Source of the DNA: Paludibacteraceae bacterium
GTDB lineage: Bacteria; Bacteroidota; Bacteroidia; Bacteroidales; Paludibacteraceae
Length of the DNA: 64,000 bases
Assembly: GCA_017456885.1 (NCBI GenBank)
Contig: JAFTIM010000014.1
Span: 1-64,000, forward strand
Direction: 5' to 3'
Part shown: in pieces, positions 8,278-19,381 of the stretch
Position numbering within the stretch: the first letter of the stretch is position 1
Layout of the letters: the number at the start of each line of letters is the position of its first letter
Notes under the pieces: model-generated
What the model saw: only the letters and a program-made list of their open reading frames with translations
Told to the model about the DNA's origin: nothing
The model's database searches: none
Translations under genes and position numbers: made by a program

Positions 8278-9447
8278 TTACAAATTTTGTTTTATTCTAT
8301 TCAATGCTTCTGCCAATTTTTCTTCTTTGGCACAAAGCGAAATGCGGATATACCGACTTCCGTTAGAGCCAAAAATAAACCCCGGTGTAATAAACACACG
8401 CGCTTCGTGCAACACTTTCTCCGTCAACTCTTCGGCATCGGCATACGTTGCAGGTATTCGTCCCCAAAGAAACATTCCCACTTGCGCAGGGTCAAACGTG
8501 CAATGCAGGGTTGTCATTATCTCTTCGGCAAAATTCCGACGTCTTCCGTAAACATTGATATTGGCTTCCTCATGCCATGTTTGACTATTATGATAGGCTT
8601 GTGCCGCTGCCAACTGCATAGCACGAAAAGTACCCGAATCGATATTACTTTTTATCTTCAAAATCCATTGCACAAATTCTGCATTTGTAGCCAACATTCC
8701 CACACGCCAACCCGGCATATTGTGACTTTTGCTCATCGAGTTGAACTCAATACAGCAATCTTTTGCTCCCGATACATTTAATATACTGATTGGCTTGCGA
8801 TTAAGGATAAAACTATATGGATTATCGTTCACCACCACGATATTTTTACGTTTGGCGAAATCGACAATTTTTTCATACAAATCCAATGTTGCATTCGCTC
8901 CTGTCGGCATATTCGGATAATTGGTCCACATCAACTTTACACGACTCAAATCCATTTTCTCCAATGCCTCAAAATCGGGCTGCCAACCCGTTTCCTGTTT
9001 CAAATCGTAATGCACCACCTTACACCCCAATATCTTGCTCAACGACGTATAAGTAGGATAACCGGGATTAGGGACCAGCACCTCGTCACCGACATTGGCA
9101 AAAGCCAGCGTAACATGCAAAATGCCCTCTTTTGAGCCAATAAGCGGTTGAATTTCAGTGGCAGGATTTAAATCAACATCGTACCATCGTTTATAAAACG
9201 ACGCCATGGCCTCTCGTAATTCAGGTATTCCGACAGTGGGTTGATACCCATGTGCATCTGCTTTTCTGGCATTTTCGCAAAGCACTTCTATCGTTTCAGG
9301 CGATGGCGGCATATCGGGGCTACCAATTCCCAAACTGATAATATCTTTCCCTGCGGCATTAAGCGAAGCTATCTCTTTCAGTTTTCTTGAAAAATAGTAT
9401 TCGGTTATTGTACCAAGTCGGTTGGCCGGTTGTATATTCATATTCAT
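8278..9447 (-). CDS. Class I/II aminotransferase of the Phe/Tyr operon
   Basis: This 389-residue PLP-dependent enzyme of fold type I has the Schiff-base lysine in SMSKSHNMPGWRVG. Its place between pheA and the DAHP synthase/chorismate mutase gene suggests it transaminates phenylpyruvate and 4-hydroxyphenylpyruvate as the last step to Phe and Tyr. The sequence also resembles LL-diaminopimelate and aspartate aminotransferases, so the substrate is inferred from context. ATG codons occur at residues 1 and 3; pheA ends only 2 bp upstream, so the genes are tightly coupled. Confidence 0.9.
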   Translation of the reverse strand: MNMNIQPANRLGTITEYYFSRKLKEIASLNAAGKDIISLGIGSPDMPPSPETIEVLCENARKADAHGYQPTVGIPELREAMASFYKRWYDVDLNPATEIQPLIGSKEGILHVTLAFANVGDEVLVPNPGYPTYTSLSKILGCKVVHYDLKQETGWQPDFEALEKMDLSRVKLMWTNYPNMPTGANATLDLYEKIVDFAKRKNIVVVNDNPYSFILNRKPISILNVSGAKDCCIEFNSMSKSHNMPGWRVGMLATNAEFVQWILKIKSNIDSGTFRAMQLAAAQAYHNSQTWHEEANINVYGRRRNFAEEIMTTLHCTFDPAQVGMFLWGRIPATYADAEELTEKVLHEARVFITPGFIFGSNGSRYIRISLCAKEEKLAEALNRIKQNL

Positions 9448-9449
9448 TT

Positions 9450-10283
9450 TTATGCTGTAAATGCTTTGTATTCTCCAAGATTTTTAAACTCATTCGCAAA
9501 AGGTTTTATCGCACTCAATGCTTGCTGATAACGTGTATAGTTATCATATTCAAGCGTAATATAAAAGCGATATTCCCACTCTTTACCTATAATCGGCAAC
9601 GATTGAATTTTCGATAAATTGATATGATAAAACGAAAAGATTGTCAGTATTTTTGACAAACTACCCTCTTCGTGTGGCACTGTAAGCATCAACGACGCTT
9701 TGTTCGTTTCGTTCTCGACATTCCATTTTTTTGCATTCTCGCTATTGGTAATCACCAAAAAACGCGTAAAATTACGTTTATTGGTTTCGATACCGTCGGC
9801 AAGTACGGCCAAATTATATATCTCCGCTGCCAAGCGACCACAAATAGCCGCCTGACCTTTCAAATTGTTTTCAGCAATTTCTTTTGCACTGAATGCCGTA
9901 TCTTCACTTTCCACAGCTTTCATGGCTTTATGTTGAGCAAGAAATTCTTCACATTGCATCAATGCGATAGGATGAGAATGCACTTCCTTTATATCGTCAA
10001 TGCTCTGATTGGGCAATGCCACCAACGAATGCTCTATTCTCAATTTGTATTCACCAATTATTTGCAACTCGCTGTTACTCAACAGATGATGATTTTGCAA
10101 GAGACTTCCGGCAATGGTATTCTCAATTGCCATTATGGCATAATAGTCGTTTTCAGGAGTTACCTGCTCAAATATTTCCTTAAAAGTAAGGCAGGGTATA
10201 ATCTCTATATCCTCTCCGAAAAAGTTGCGAGCGGCAATTTCATGAAACGACCCTGCAATTCCTTGTATAGCTACTTTTTTCAT
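9450..10283 (-). CDS. pheA: Prephenate dehydratase
   Basis: This 277-residue enzyme converts prephenate to phenylpyruvate. The catalytic domain covers about residues 1-180 and includes the conserved TRF motif (NFTRFLVI). A C-terminal ACT domain (about 195-270) should bind phenylalanine. In place of the GALV and ESRP Phe-binding motifs of E. coli PheA it has GSLS and QSLP, so feedback sensitivity may differ. There is no fused chorismate mutase; that activity is on a separate protein in the same operon. It is the first structural gene after the Phe/Tyr leader and attenuator. Confidence 0.95.
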   Translation of the reverse strand: MKKVAIQGIAGSFHEIAARNFFGEDIEIIPCLTFKEIFEQVTPENDYYAIMAIENTIAGSLLQNHHLLSNSELQIIGEYKLRIEHSLVALPNQSIDDIKEVHSHPIALMQCEEFLAQHKAMKAVESEDTAFSAKEIAENNLKGQAAICGRLAAEIYNLAVLADGIETNKRNFTRFLVITNSENAKKWNVENETNKASLMLTVPHEEGSLSKILTIFSFYHINLSKIQSLPIIGKEWEYRFYITLEYDNYTRYQQALSAIKPFANEFKNLGEYKAFTA

Positions 10284-10293
10284 TGTTCTTTAT

Positions 10294-10370
10294 AAAAAAA
10301 TCCCACTCAAAAATGAGCGGGATTTACCAAATTCTTGTTTCTTAAATATTTCTATAACAAATCCCGCTCT
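10294..10370 (-). promoter_or_regulatory. Transcription attenuator of the Phe/Tyr operon
   Basis: Three segments on the minus strand can pair in two exclusive ways. Segment 1 (10370-10359) and segment 2 (10325-10314) share a perfect 11-bp complementarity, forming an antiterminator. Segment 2 and segment 3 (10309-10298) form a 12-bp stem with one G-U pair and a 4-nt loop, followed by a T-run to 10294, which is an intrinsic terminator. Segment 1 begins at the stop codon of the leader peptide. A ribosome that finishes the leader would cover it and allow termination, whereas one stalled at Phe or Tyr codons would leave it free. The start of pheA is 11 bp downstream. Confidence 0.85.
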
Positions 10371-10423
10371 TATTTCTTAAAATAAAAGTAAAAATAGAAA
10401 TATTCAAAAAATCGTACTATCAT
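10370..10423 (-). CDS. Phe/Tyr-rich leader peptide
   Basis: A 17-codon frame encodes MIVRFFEYFYFYFYFKK, with six Phe and four Tyr among 17 residues. Its stop codon coincides with the first base of attenuator segment 1. A TATCTTTG promoter element lies about 20 bp upstream. The composition matches exactly the two amino acids made by the downstream operon, the hallmark of ribosome-mediated attenuation. The peptide itself should have no function beyond sensing charged tRNA-Phe and tRNA-Tyr. Confidence 0.85.
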   Translation of the reverse strand: MIVRFFEYFYFYFYFKK

Positions 10424-10443
10424 AACATCTTCTTTTTGCGATG

Positions 10444-10477
10444 CAAAGATACGAAAGAGTTTCTTCTTTTGCACAAA
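10444..10477 (-). promoter_or_regulatory. Promoter of the Phe/Tyr operon
   Basis: TATCTTTG (10451-10444) on the minus strand is a perfect -7 element. A TTTG box (10477-10474) lies 22 bases upstream, slightly longer than the usual 19-21. Transcription would begin near 10438, giving a very short leader before the leader-peptide ATG at 10423. Confidence 0.6.
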
Positions 10478-10508
10478 AAAATAGTTGATTTCTCAACTAT
10501 TTCAAAAA

Positions 10509-10955
10509 CTATTCTTCCACTACTCCTTCTTCTGAAGCATTCGCTTCGCCAAGTATCTCGCCAAAGTTTTCATTCTTAAACTCATAGCGGATTCCGCCTA
10601 AACGATATAGTTTGGCACGATCGCCAATAAATTTCAATTCCCATTTTTTTGAAGTAGGAATGCCTCCGTCCATCTCAACCAAACTCAAATTAGGATGAAC
10701 CTTATCACGCACGATTCCACTAATTACTCTAAAAGAGATGGCTTTCCCGTCCATTTTTACAGTACACATATCATACAATGTTTCAGCATCTTTTGTAAGA
10801 TTAATTGTGATAGACATCGGAGTTTCCGTAACACAATCATTTAAATTGCTAACACAAAAATTATAGCTATAATTAAATTTATCTTTTTTGCCATTTGCAG
10901 CAAAAACAACACAACTCGTTGCTATTAACAACAGAATAAATAATGTCTTTTTCAT
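10509..10955 (-). CDS. Secreted protein of unknown function
   Basis: This 148-residue protein has a clear N-terminal signal peptide (about residues 1-20, ending CVVFAANG). The remainder is a beta-rich soluble domain with two Cys (in NFCVSNLNDCV) that could form a disulfide, and an acidic C-terminal tail. I do not recognise the family. It is monocistronic, between the Phe/Tyr operon leader and the divergent pheS. Confidence 0.7.
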   Translation of the reverse strand: MKKTLFILLLIATSCVVFAANGKKDKFNYSYNFCVSNLNDCVTETPMSITINLTKDAETLYDMCTVKMDGKAISFRVISGIVRDKVHPNLSLVEMDGGIPTSKKWELKFIGDRAKLYRLGGIRYEFKNENFGEILGEANASEEGVVEE

Positions 10956-11130
10956 ACTAAAAAATTTTTCCCTAAATGAATCGCAAACATAATATTTTAT
11001 TTACGTTTATCAAAAAAAAGATTAAATTATTTTTATGTTTTTTCATTTTTCACATTCAACAAACAGCATTCTTTTATAAACTCATCTCAAAGAAAAATCG
11101 TAATTTTGCAAAAATTTTAATAGCAAGGAA

Positions 11131-12150
11131 ATGATTGAGAGAATAAACAATCTGACAAAAGTCATAGAAAAATTGACCGCCAAAAACAACGAAGAGATAG
11201 AAGCCCTTCGTATCAAATATTTAAGTAAGAAAGGAGAAATCACCTCTTTGTTCAACGATTTCCGAGATGTCCCTAACGAGCAGAAAAAGGAAATAGGGCA
11301 AAAACTAAATCAATTGAGAAATCTTGCCCAAGAGAAAATCAAATCGCTAAAAGAATCTTTTGGGAACACCTCGCTAACGGAACAAGACCTTGATTTGTCG
11401 CGCCCATGCGAACCTATCGAAATCGGAGCAAGGCATCCGCTCTCTTTGATTAGAAACGAAATTGTAGATATTTTCTCACGATTAGGTTTTGCTCTTGCCG
11501 AAGGACCTGAAATCGAAGACGACTGGCATGTTTTTGAGGCTCTTAATTTCCCTGCTGAACATCCTGCCCGCGATATGCAAGATACGTTTTTCATCGAAAA
11601 AAATCCGGACGTTTTACTCCGTACTCATACATCGTCGGTACAAACACGCGTAATGACAACGCAAAAACCTCCGATTCGAGTAATATGCCCGGGACGCGTT
11701 TATCGCAACGAGGCTATTTCGTACAGAGCACATTGCTTCTTCCATCAGATAGAAGGATTGTACATCGACAAAAACGTTTCGTTTGCCGATTTAAAACAAG
11801 CGCTACTTTACTTCACGAAAGAGATGTTCGGTGAAAAAACACAAATTCGTCTGCGCCCATCATATTTCCCATTTACCGAACCAAGTGCCGAAATGGACAT
11901 TTCGTGCGACCTATGTGGAGGAAAGGGATGCGCCTTTTGCAAACACACCGGTTGGGTAGAGATAATGGGTTGCGGAATAGTTGATCCTAATGTATTGGAA
12001 ATGTGTGGTATCGACTCAAAAATCTACTCCGGTTACGCATTCGGATTCGGAGTAGAACGCATTGCCAACCTAAAATACCGAGTAAAAGACTTGCGTATGT
12101 TCTCCGAAAACGACGTTCGTTTCTTACAGCAATTTAAAAGTAGTCATTAA
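11131..12150 (+). CDS. pheS: Phenylalanine-tRNA ligase alpha subunit
   Basis: This 339-residue protein is the catalytic subunit of the alpha2-beta2 enzyme that charges tRNA-Phe. A coiled-coil N-terminal arm (about 1-85) is followed by class II aminoacyl-tRNA synthetase motifs: motif 2 around GRVYRNEAISYRAHCFFHQIE and motif 3 in YAFGFGVERIANLKY. A four-Cys insert (CDLCGGKGCAFC) is present, as in many bacterial PheS. A TAATTTTG -7 element lies at 11101-11108, and only about 20 nt separate it from the ATG. The gene for the beta subunit is not in the window. Confidence 0.97.
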   Translation: MIERINNLTKVIEKLTAKNNEEIEALRIKYLSKKGEITSLFNDFRDVPNEQKKEIGQKLNQLRNLAQEKIKSLKESFGNTSLTEQDLDLSRPCEPIEIGARHPLSLIRNEIVDIFSRLGFALAEGPEIEDDWHVFEALNFPAEHPARDMQDTFFIEKNPDVLLRTHTSSVQTRVMTTQKPPIRVICPGRVYRNEAISYRAHCFFHQIEGLYIDKNVSFADLKQALLYFTKEMFGEKTQIRLRPSYFPFTEPSAEMDISCDLCGGKGCAFCKHTGWVEIMGCGIVDPNVLEMCGIDSKIYSGYAFGFGVERIANLKYRVKDLRMFSENDVRFLQQFKSSH

Positions 12151-12175
12151 ACAACAAAAAAACGTCTGTTATCAT

Positions 12176-12205
12176 AAAAACGAGGAAGTGTCACTTCCTC
12201 GTTTT
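12176..12205. terminator. Bidirectional terminator
   Basis: An 11-bp perfect inverted repeat (12180-12190 with 12192-12202), extended by A/T runs on both sides, ends pheS. It also contains the last codons of the convergent DUF454 gene. Confidence 0.8.
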
Positions 12206-12547
12206 ATAATGCAAAATATGAACCGTAACAGCTACAGCCACAAATAGCAGAAATACTCTTACGAAGAGTATTTTCACTAAAAAAACAGACAAAAGAATTG
12301 TCGCCCACAAAACAGTAACAGATATAACCTTCACGCGCAAAGGCAATGTACGATGCCTGCGAAAATCCTCAATATACGCACCCAAGCGGGGATGATTCAT
12401 CAACCAACTATACAATCGTTCCGAACTTTTGGCATACAGAGTTGCCGTAAGCAACAAAAAAGGAGTTGTAGGCAATATGGGCAGAAAAATACCTACCAAC
12501 CCAAGCACAAGCGAAAGAGTTCCAATTATTTTATATAAGGTTTTCAA
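12191..12547 (-). CDS. DUF454 / YbaN-family membrane protein
   Basis: This 118-residue protein has a hydrophobic N-terminal hairpin with the family signature LVGIFLPILPTTPFLLL (about residues 17-33). Two or three transmembrane segments follow, then a short basic tail. This matches the YbaN family of small inner-membrane proteins of unknown function. The last codons lie inside the shared terminator stem. No functional clue comes from the neighbours. Confidence 0.85.
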   Translation of the reverse strand: MKTLYKIIGTLSLVLGLVGIFLPILPTTPFLLLTATLYAKSSERLYSWLMNHPRLGAYIEDFRRHRTLPLRVKVISVTVLWATILLSVFLVKILFVRVFLLFVAVAVTVHILHYKTRK

Positions 12548-12617
12548 TGCTTTTTCTCTAAAACAAAAGAGCCTGACAATTACAAACTATCAAGCTCCAA
12601 TGTCGCATGTAAAGCCT

Positions 12618-16161
<3,544 letters not shown>

Positions 16162-16384
16162 TTATAGGCTTCACTCCTCGCTTTTTTTGAGTTAAAAAGA
16201 ACTAACTCCGGTTTTAAGCGTTATAAAATCGACACAGCAATCATATAGCAATCGAAGTACCTCGTTGGCAGTTGTTGATGTTAGAAAAACCTATTTTTTT
16301 ATAAAATGACTCCATCAAGCCATCTGAAACACAGCATAATCTTTGATATTTTTCTATTTTTGTACATCTTTTGGGCATTTTGCA

Positions 16385-17881
16385 ATGGAAATACAACTTG
16401 AATTCATATTATTAGGACTTTCCTTGCTCTTTTTTGTGAGTATCATTGCAGGCAAGGCAAGTTCCCGTTTCGGAGTACCGGCTTTGTTATTGTTTTTATG
16501 CGTAGGTATGCTTTGCGGAAGCGACGGACTCGGCATTCACTTCAACAACATCGGAATAGCACAAACCATTGGTACCATATCGCTCTGCATCATACTATTT
16601 TCGGGAGGAATGGACACAAAGATGCACGAAATACGCCCCGTATTAAAACAAGGTGTTTTGCTTGCCACACTTGGCGTTTTACTCATGTCACTCATTACGG
16701 GAGTACTCATTTGGTTGATATTCGGCATGACTATAAAATCCGCACAAATAGGTTTTGCTTCGTCATTGCTGCTGGCCGCCATCATGTCTTCTACCGACTC
16801 GGCATCGGTGTTTGCCATACTTCGTTCAAAAGGGTTGCGGCTGAAAAACAACCTCCGCCCCACACTCGAACTCGAAAGCGGAAGCAACGACCCGATGGCT
16901 TACATCTTGGTTATTACGCTCATCGAAATTGTCAAAATAAATTCCATGCCAAACATTTGGCATATTCTCGGAATGATTGCCATGCAACTCTGCATCGGAG
17001 TATTGGCAGGATTCGTATTGGCAAAAATGGCCATTGTCATCATCAATCGTCTGAAAATAGACAACGCTTCGCTCTATCCGATTTTGGTGCTGACCTTTTG
17101 CATTCTCACCTTTTCGCTGACCTATTTTTTGAAAGGTAACGGATTTTTAGCTGTTTACATTGCCGGATTGATTATCGGTAACAACTCTTTTCAGCACAAA
17201 CGTTCAACCGTCAATTTCTTTAACGGACTTACATGGCTTTGCCAATTACTTATGTTCCTCACTTTAGGTCTGTTGGTAAATCCGAGCGAGTTATTATCCG
17301 TGTTGATTCCCGGTTTAATCATCAGCATTGTGATGATATTTATAGCACGCCCCATAAGTGTTTTTCTGTGCCTTCTGCCTTTCAGAAAAATGGGAATTTC
17401 GAGCAAAATCTACATATCGTGGTGCGGTTTACGCGGTGCCGTACCCATCATATTCGCCATTTTGCCGCTGGCAGAAAACATTCCGAACGCAAGAATTATT
17501 TTCAACATCGTATTCTTATGCACGCTTGTTTCGTTACTCATACAAGGCACCTCGTTGCCCAAAATGGCGAAATGGCTCAAACTCGACGACAACACGCGGC
17601 AACTAAAAAAAGTGGAGGATTTCGATGTCGATTTTTCCGACGAAATCAAATCGGTAACCACAGAAATTACTATCACCGACGACATCCTTAAAAAAGGTAA
17701 TCATCTTATGGATTTAGGATTGCCCGACAAAACATTGGTCGTAATGGTAAAACGCAATAAAAAATTCTTCGTACCGACGGGAAAAACCGTTCTATTGGCA
17801 GACGATAAACTGCTGATTATCACCGACGACCACGAGGCGTTGATGGAAACTTATAACACCTTGAACATTGCGAACAAATAA
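16385..17881 (+). CDS. CPA1-type potassium/proton antiporter
   Basis: This 498-residue protein has about twelve transmembrane segments of the Na+/H+ exchanger fold, followed by a cytoplasmic TrkA_C domain at about 405-495. The combination is that of CvrA/NhaP2-like K+/H+ antiporters. Conserved intramembrane polar motifs are seen in SSTDSASVFAIL and ELESGSNDPMA, the latter holding the ND pair typical of electroneutral exchangers. The TrkA_C domain probably senses a ligand that gates transport. The ATG at 16385 follows a TATTTTTG element (16355-16362); an earlier in-frame ATG at 16343 lies upstream of that element. Confidence 0.9.
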   Translation: MEIQLEFILLGLSLLFFVSIIAGKASSRFGVPALLLFLCVGMLCGSDGLGIHFNNIGIAQTIGTISLCIILFSGGMDTKMHEIRPVLKQGVLLATLGVLLMSLITGVLIWLIFGMTIKSAQIGFASSLLLAAIMSSTDSASVFAILRSKGLRLKNNLRPTLELESGSNDPMAYILVITLIEIVKINSMPNIWHILGMIAMQLCIGVLAGFVLAKMAIVIINRLKIDNASLYPILVLTFCILTFSLTYFLKGNGFLAVYIAGLIIGNNSFQHKRSTVNFFNGLTWLCQLLMFLTLGLLVNPSELLSVLIPGLIISIVMIFIARPISVFLCLLPFRKMGISSKIYISWCGLRGAVPIIFAILPLAENIPNARIIFNIVFLCTLVSLLIQGTSLPKMAKWLKLDDNTRQLKKVEDFDVDFSDEIKSVTTEITITDDILKKGNHLMDLGLPDKTLVVMVKRNKKFFVPTGKTVLLADDKLLIITDDHEALMETYNTLNIANK

Positions 17882-17883
17882 GA

Positions 17884-19233
17884 TTAGTTCCCTTTTTCCA
17901 ACTGCTTTATTTTGAATGCACAACGCCGATGATAAAGCACAGCGGCAAGTGTCAAACTGATGATAAACGCCACCCATACGCCCGCAACACCTATGCCGCA
18001 TGGGAAAGCCAAAATATAACCCAACGGGATATTGATACAGATGTAAGTTACAAAGGCATAAAGGACAGGCTTTTTAACATCGGTCAAGCCGCGTAGAATA
18101 CCTGCCCCAACGCTTTGCATTCCGTCCGAGAGTTGAAAAAGTCCTGCCAACACCAATAGTTGAGCCGTAATTTCTATCACCTCCTTATCGGTGGTAAATA
18201 TCCACGGAATTTGATAACGAAAAACAATCATCAAAACCGCCATCAGTGCATTCAAAAACAGACATAAATGCACGCTGGCTTGTGCCGCCATTCGTAAAGC
18301 AGCGAAATCGCGAACGCCCAACTGATGACTCACCCTGATAGTCGTTGCCGCCGAAACGCCCACTACCATCATAAACGAGATAATCGCCACATTGTTGGCT
18401 ATCTGATTGGCCGCCAAAGGCACTGCACCCAGCCAACCAACAATAATTGCCAGCAACGCCCATGCCGAACATTCCAACAGCATGTGTCCACCAATGGGAA
18501 TACCCACCTTGGCTACGGTAACGACGCCCGATTTTGAAAGGGTATGCCACGAGAAACTTTTGAAATAACGGCTCAACTCCTCATGCCGCAATATGACCGC
18601 AAAAAACATAACGGGCATCAGCAGGCGAGCTATAAGCGTAGCAACTCCTGCACCGAAAGCACCTAATTGCGGGAACCCGAATTTTCCGAAAATAAACAGG
18701 TAATTCAGCACAATATTAAGCACATTGGCTGTTATCGTTATCAACATTGCCACTTTTGTATTGCCCAACCCCTCCAAAAATTGTTTGCAAACACAAAACA
18801 GCATAAACGGCAACAAACTACCGACCAATGCCAAATAATAAGGCTTGGACAAAGTTGCTACTCGAGGTTCCTGTCCCATTGCATCAATAAAAAAGTAACA
18901 ACTGCCGAGTATCAGTGTCAGAGCAATACCCATCAGCAAACAGAAAAGCATTCCGTTGTGCAAAAGCGATGCCACCCGTGTATGGTTTTTCTGCACAAAA
19001 GCCTGTCCGACAAGCGGCGTGATTCCCATCGTAACTCCCATGGCAAATACAAACCCTATTACAAAAATGGAATTGGCAAACGCCACTGCCGCCAAATCGA
19101 CCGCACCCAGATGACCAACCATAATGTTGTCCGCCAACTGCACAAGTCCTCCTCCCAACTGCGTAAGCACAATAGGGATAGCTACCTTTAAGTTTCGCTT
19201 ATAATAGGGTATGTATGCGCTGATATTTTTCAT
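17884..19233 (-). CDS. MATE-family multidrug efflux transporter
   Basis: This 449-residue protein has twelve predicted membrane helices in two similar halves. The first half carries the MATE signature (ADNIMVGHLGAVDLAAVAFA). Such pumps export cationic drugs using a Na+ or H+ gradient; the coupling ion cannot be told here. The ATG at 19233 is preferred over the one at 19245 because a TATTTTTG -7 element sits at 19250-19243, leaving almost no 5' leader. The gene converges on the antiporter gene with only 2 bp between them. Confidence 0.92.
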   Translation of the reverse strand: MKNISAYIPYYKRNLKVAIPIVLTQLGGGLVQLADNIMVGHLGAVDLAAVAFANSIFVIGFVFAMGVTMGITPLVGQAFVQKNHTRVASLLHNGMLFCLLMGIALTLILGSCYFFIDAMGQEPRVATLSKPYYLALVGSLLPFMLFCVCKQFLEGLGNTKVAMLITITANVLNIVLNYLFIFGKFGFPQLGAFGAGVATLIARLLMPVMFFAVILRHEELSRYFKSFSWHTLSKSGVVTVAKVGIPIGGHMLLECSAWALLAIIVGWLGAVPLAANQIANNVAIISFMMVVGVSAATTIRVSHQLGVRDFAALRMAAQASVHLCLFLNALMAVLMIVFRYQIPWIFTTDKEVIEITAQLLVLAGLFQLSDGMQSVGAGILRGLTDVKKPVLYAFVTYICINIPLGYILAFPCGIGVAGVWVAFIISLTLAAVLYHRRCAFKIKQLEKGN

Positions 19234-19381
19234 AAAAGGTTGCAAAAATACACATTTTCATACAGACTAAAAATAGTATTCAACACACACAATTGCATCT
19301 CATCGAAAAAACTATATTCAGTAAACGGCATTTTTTGTACTTTTGCAAACTTTATTATCATACAGAAAAAATATCATTTTT

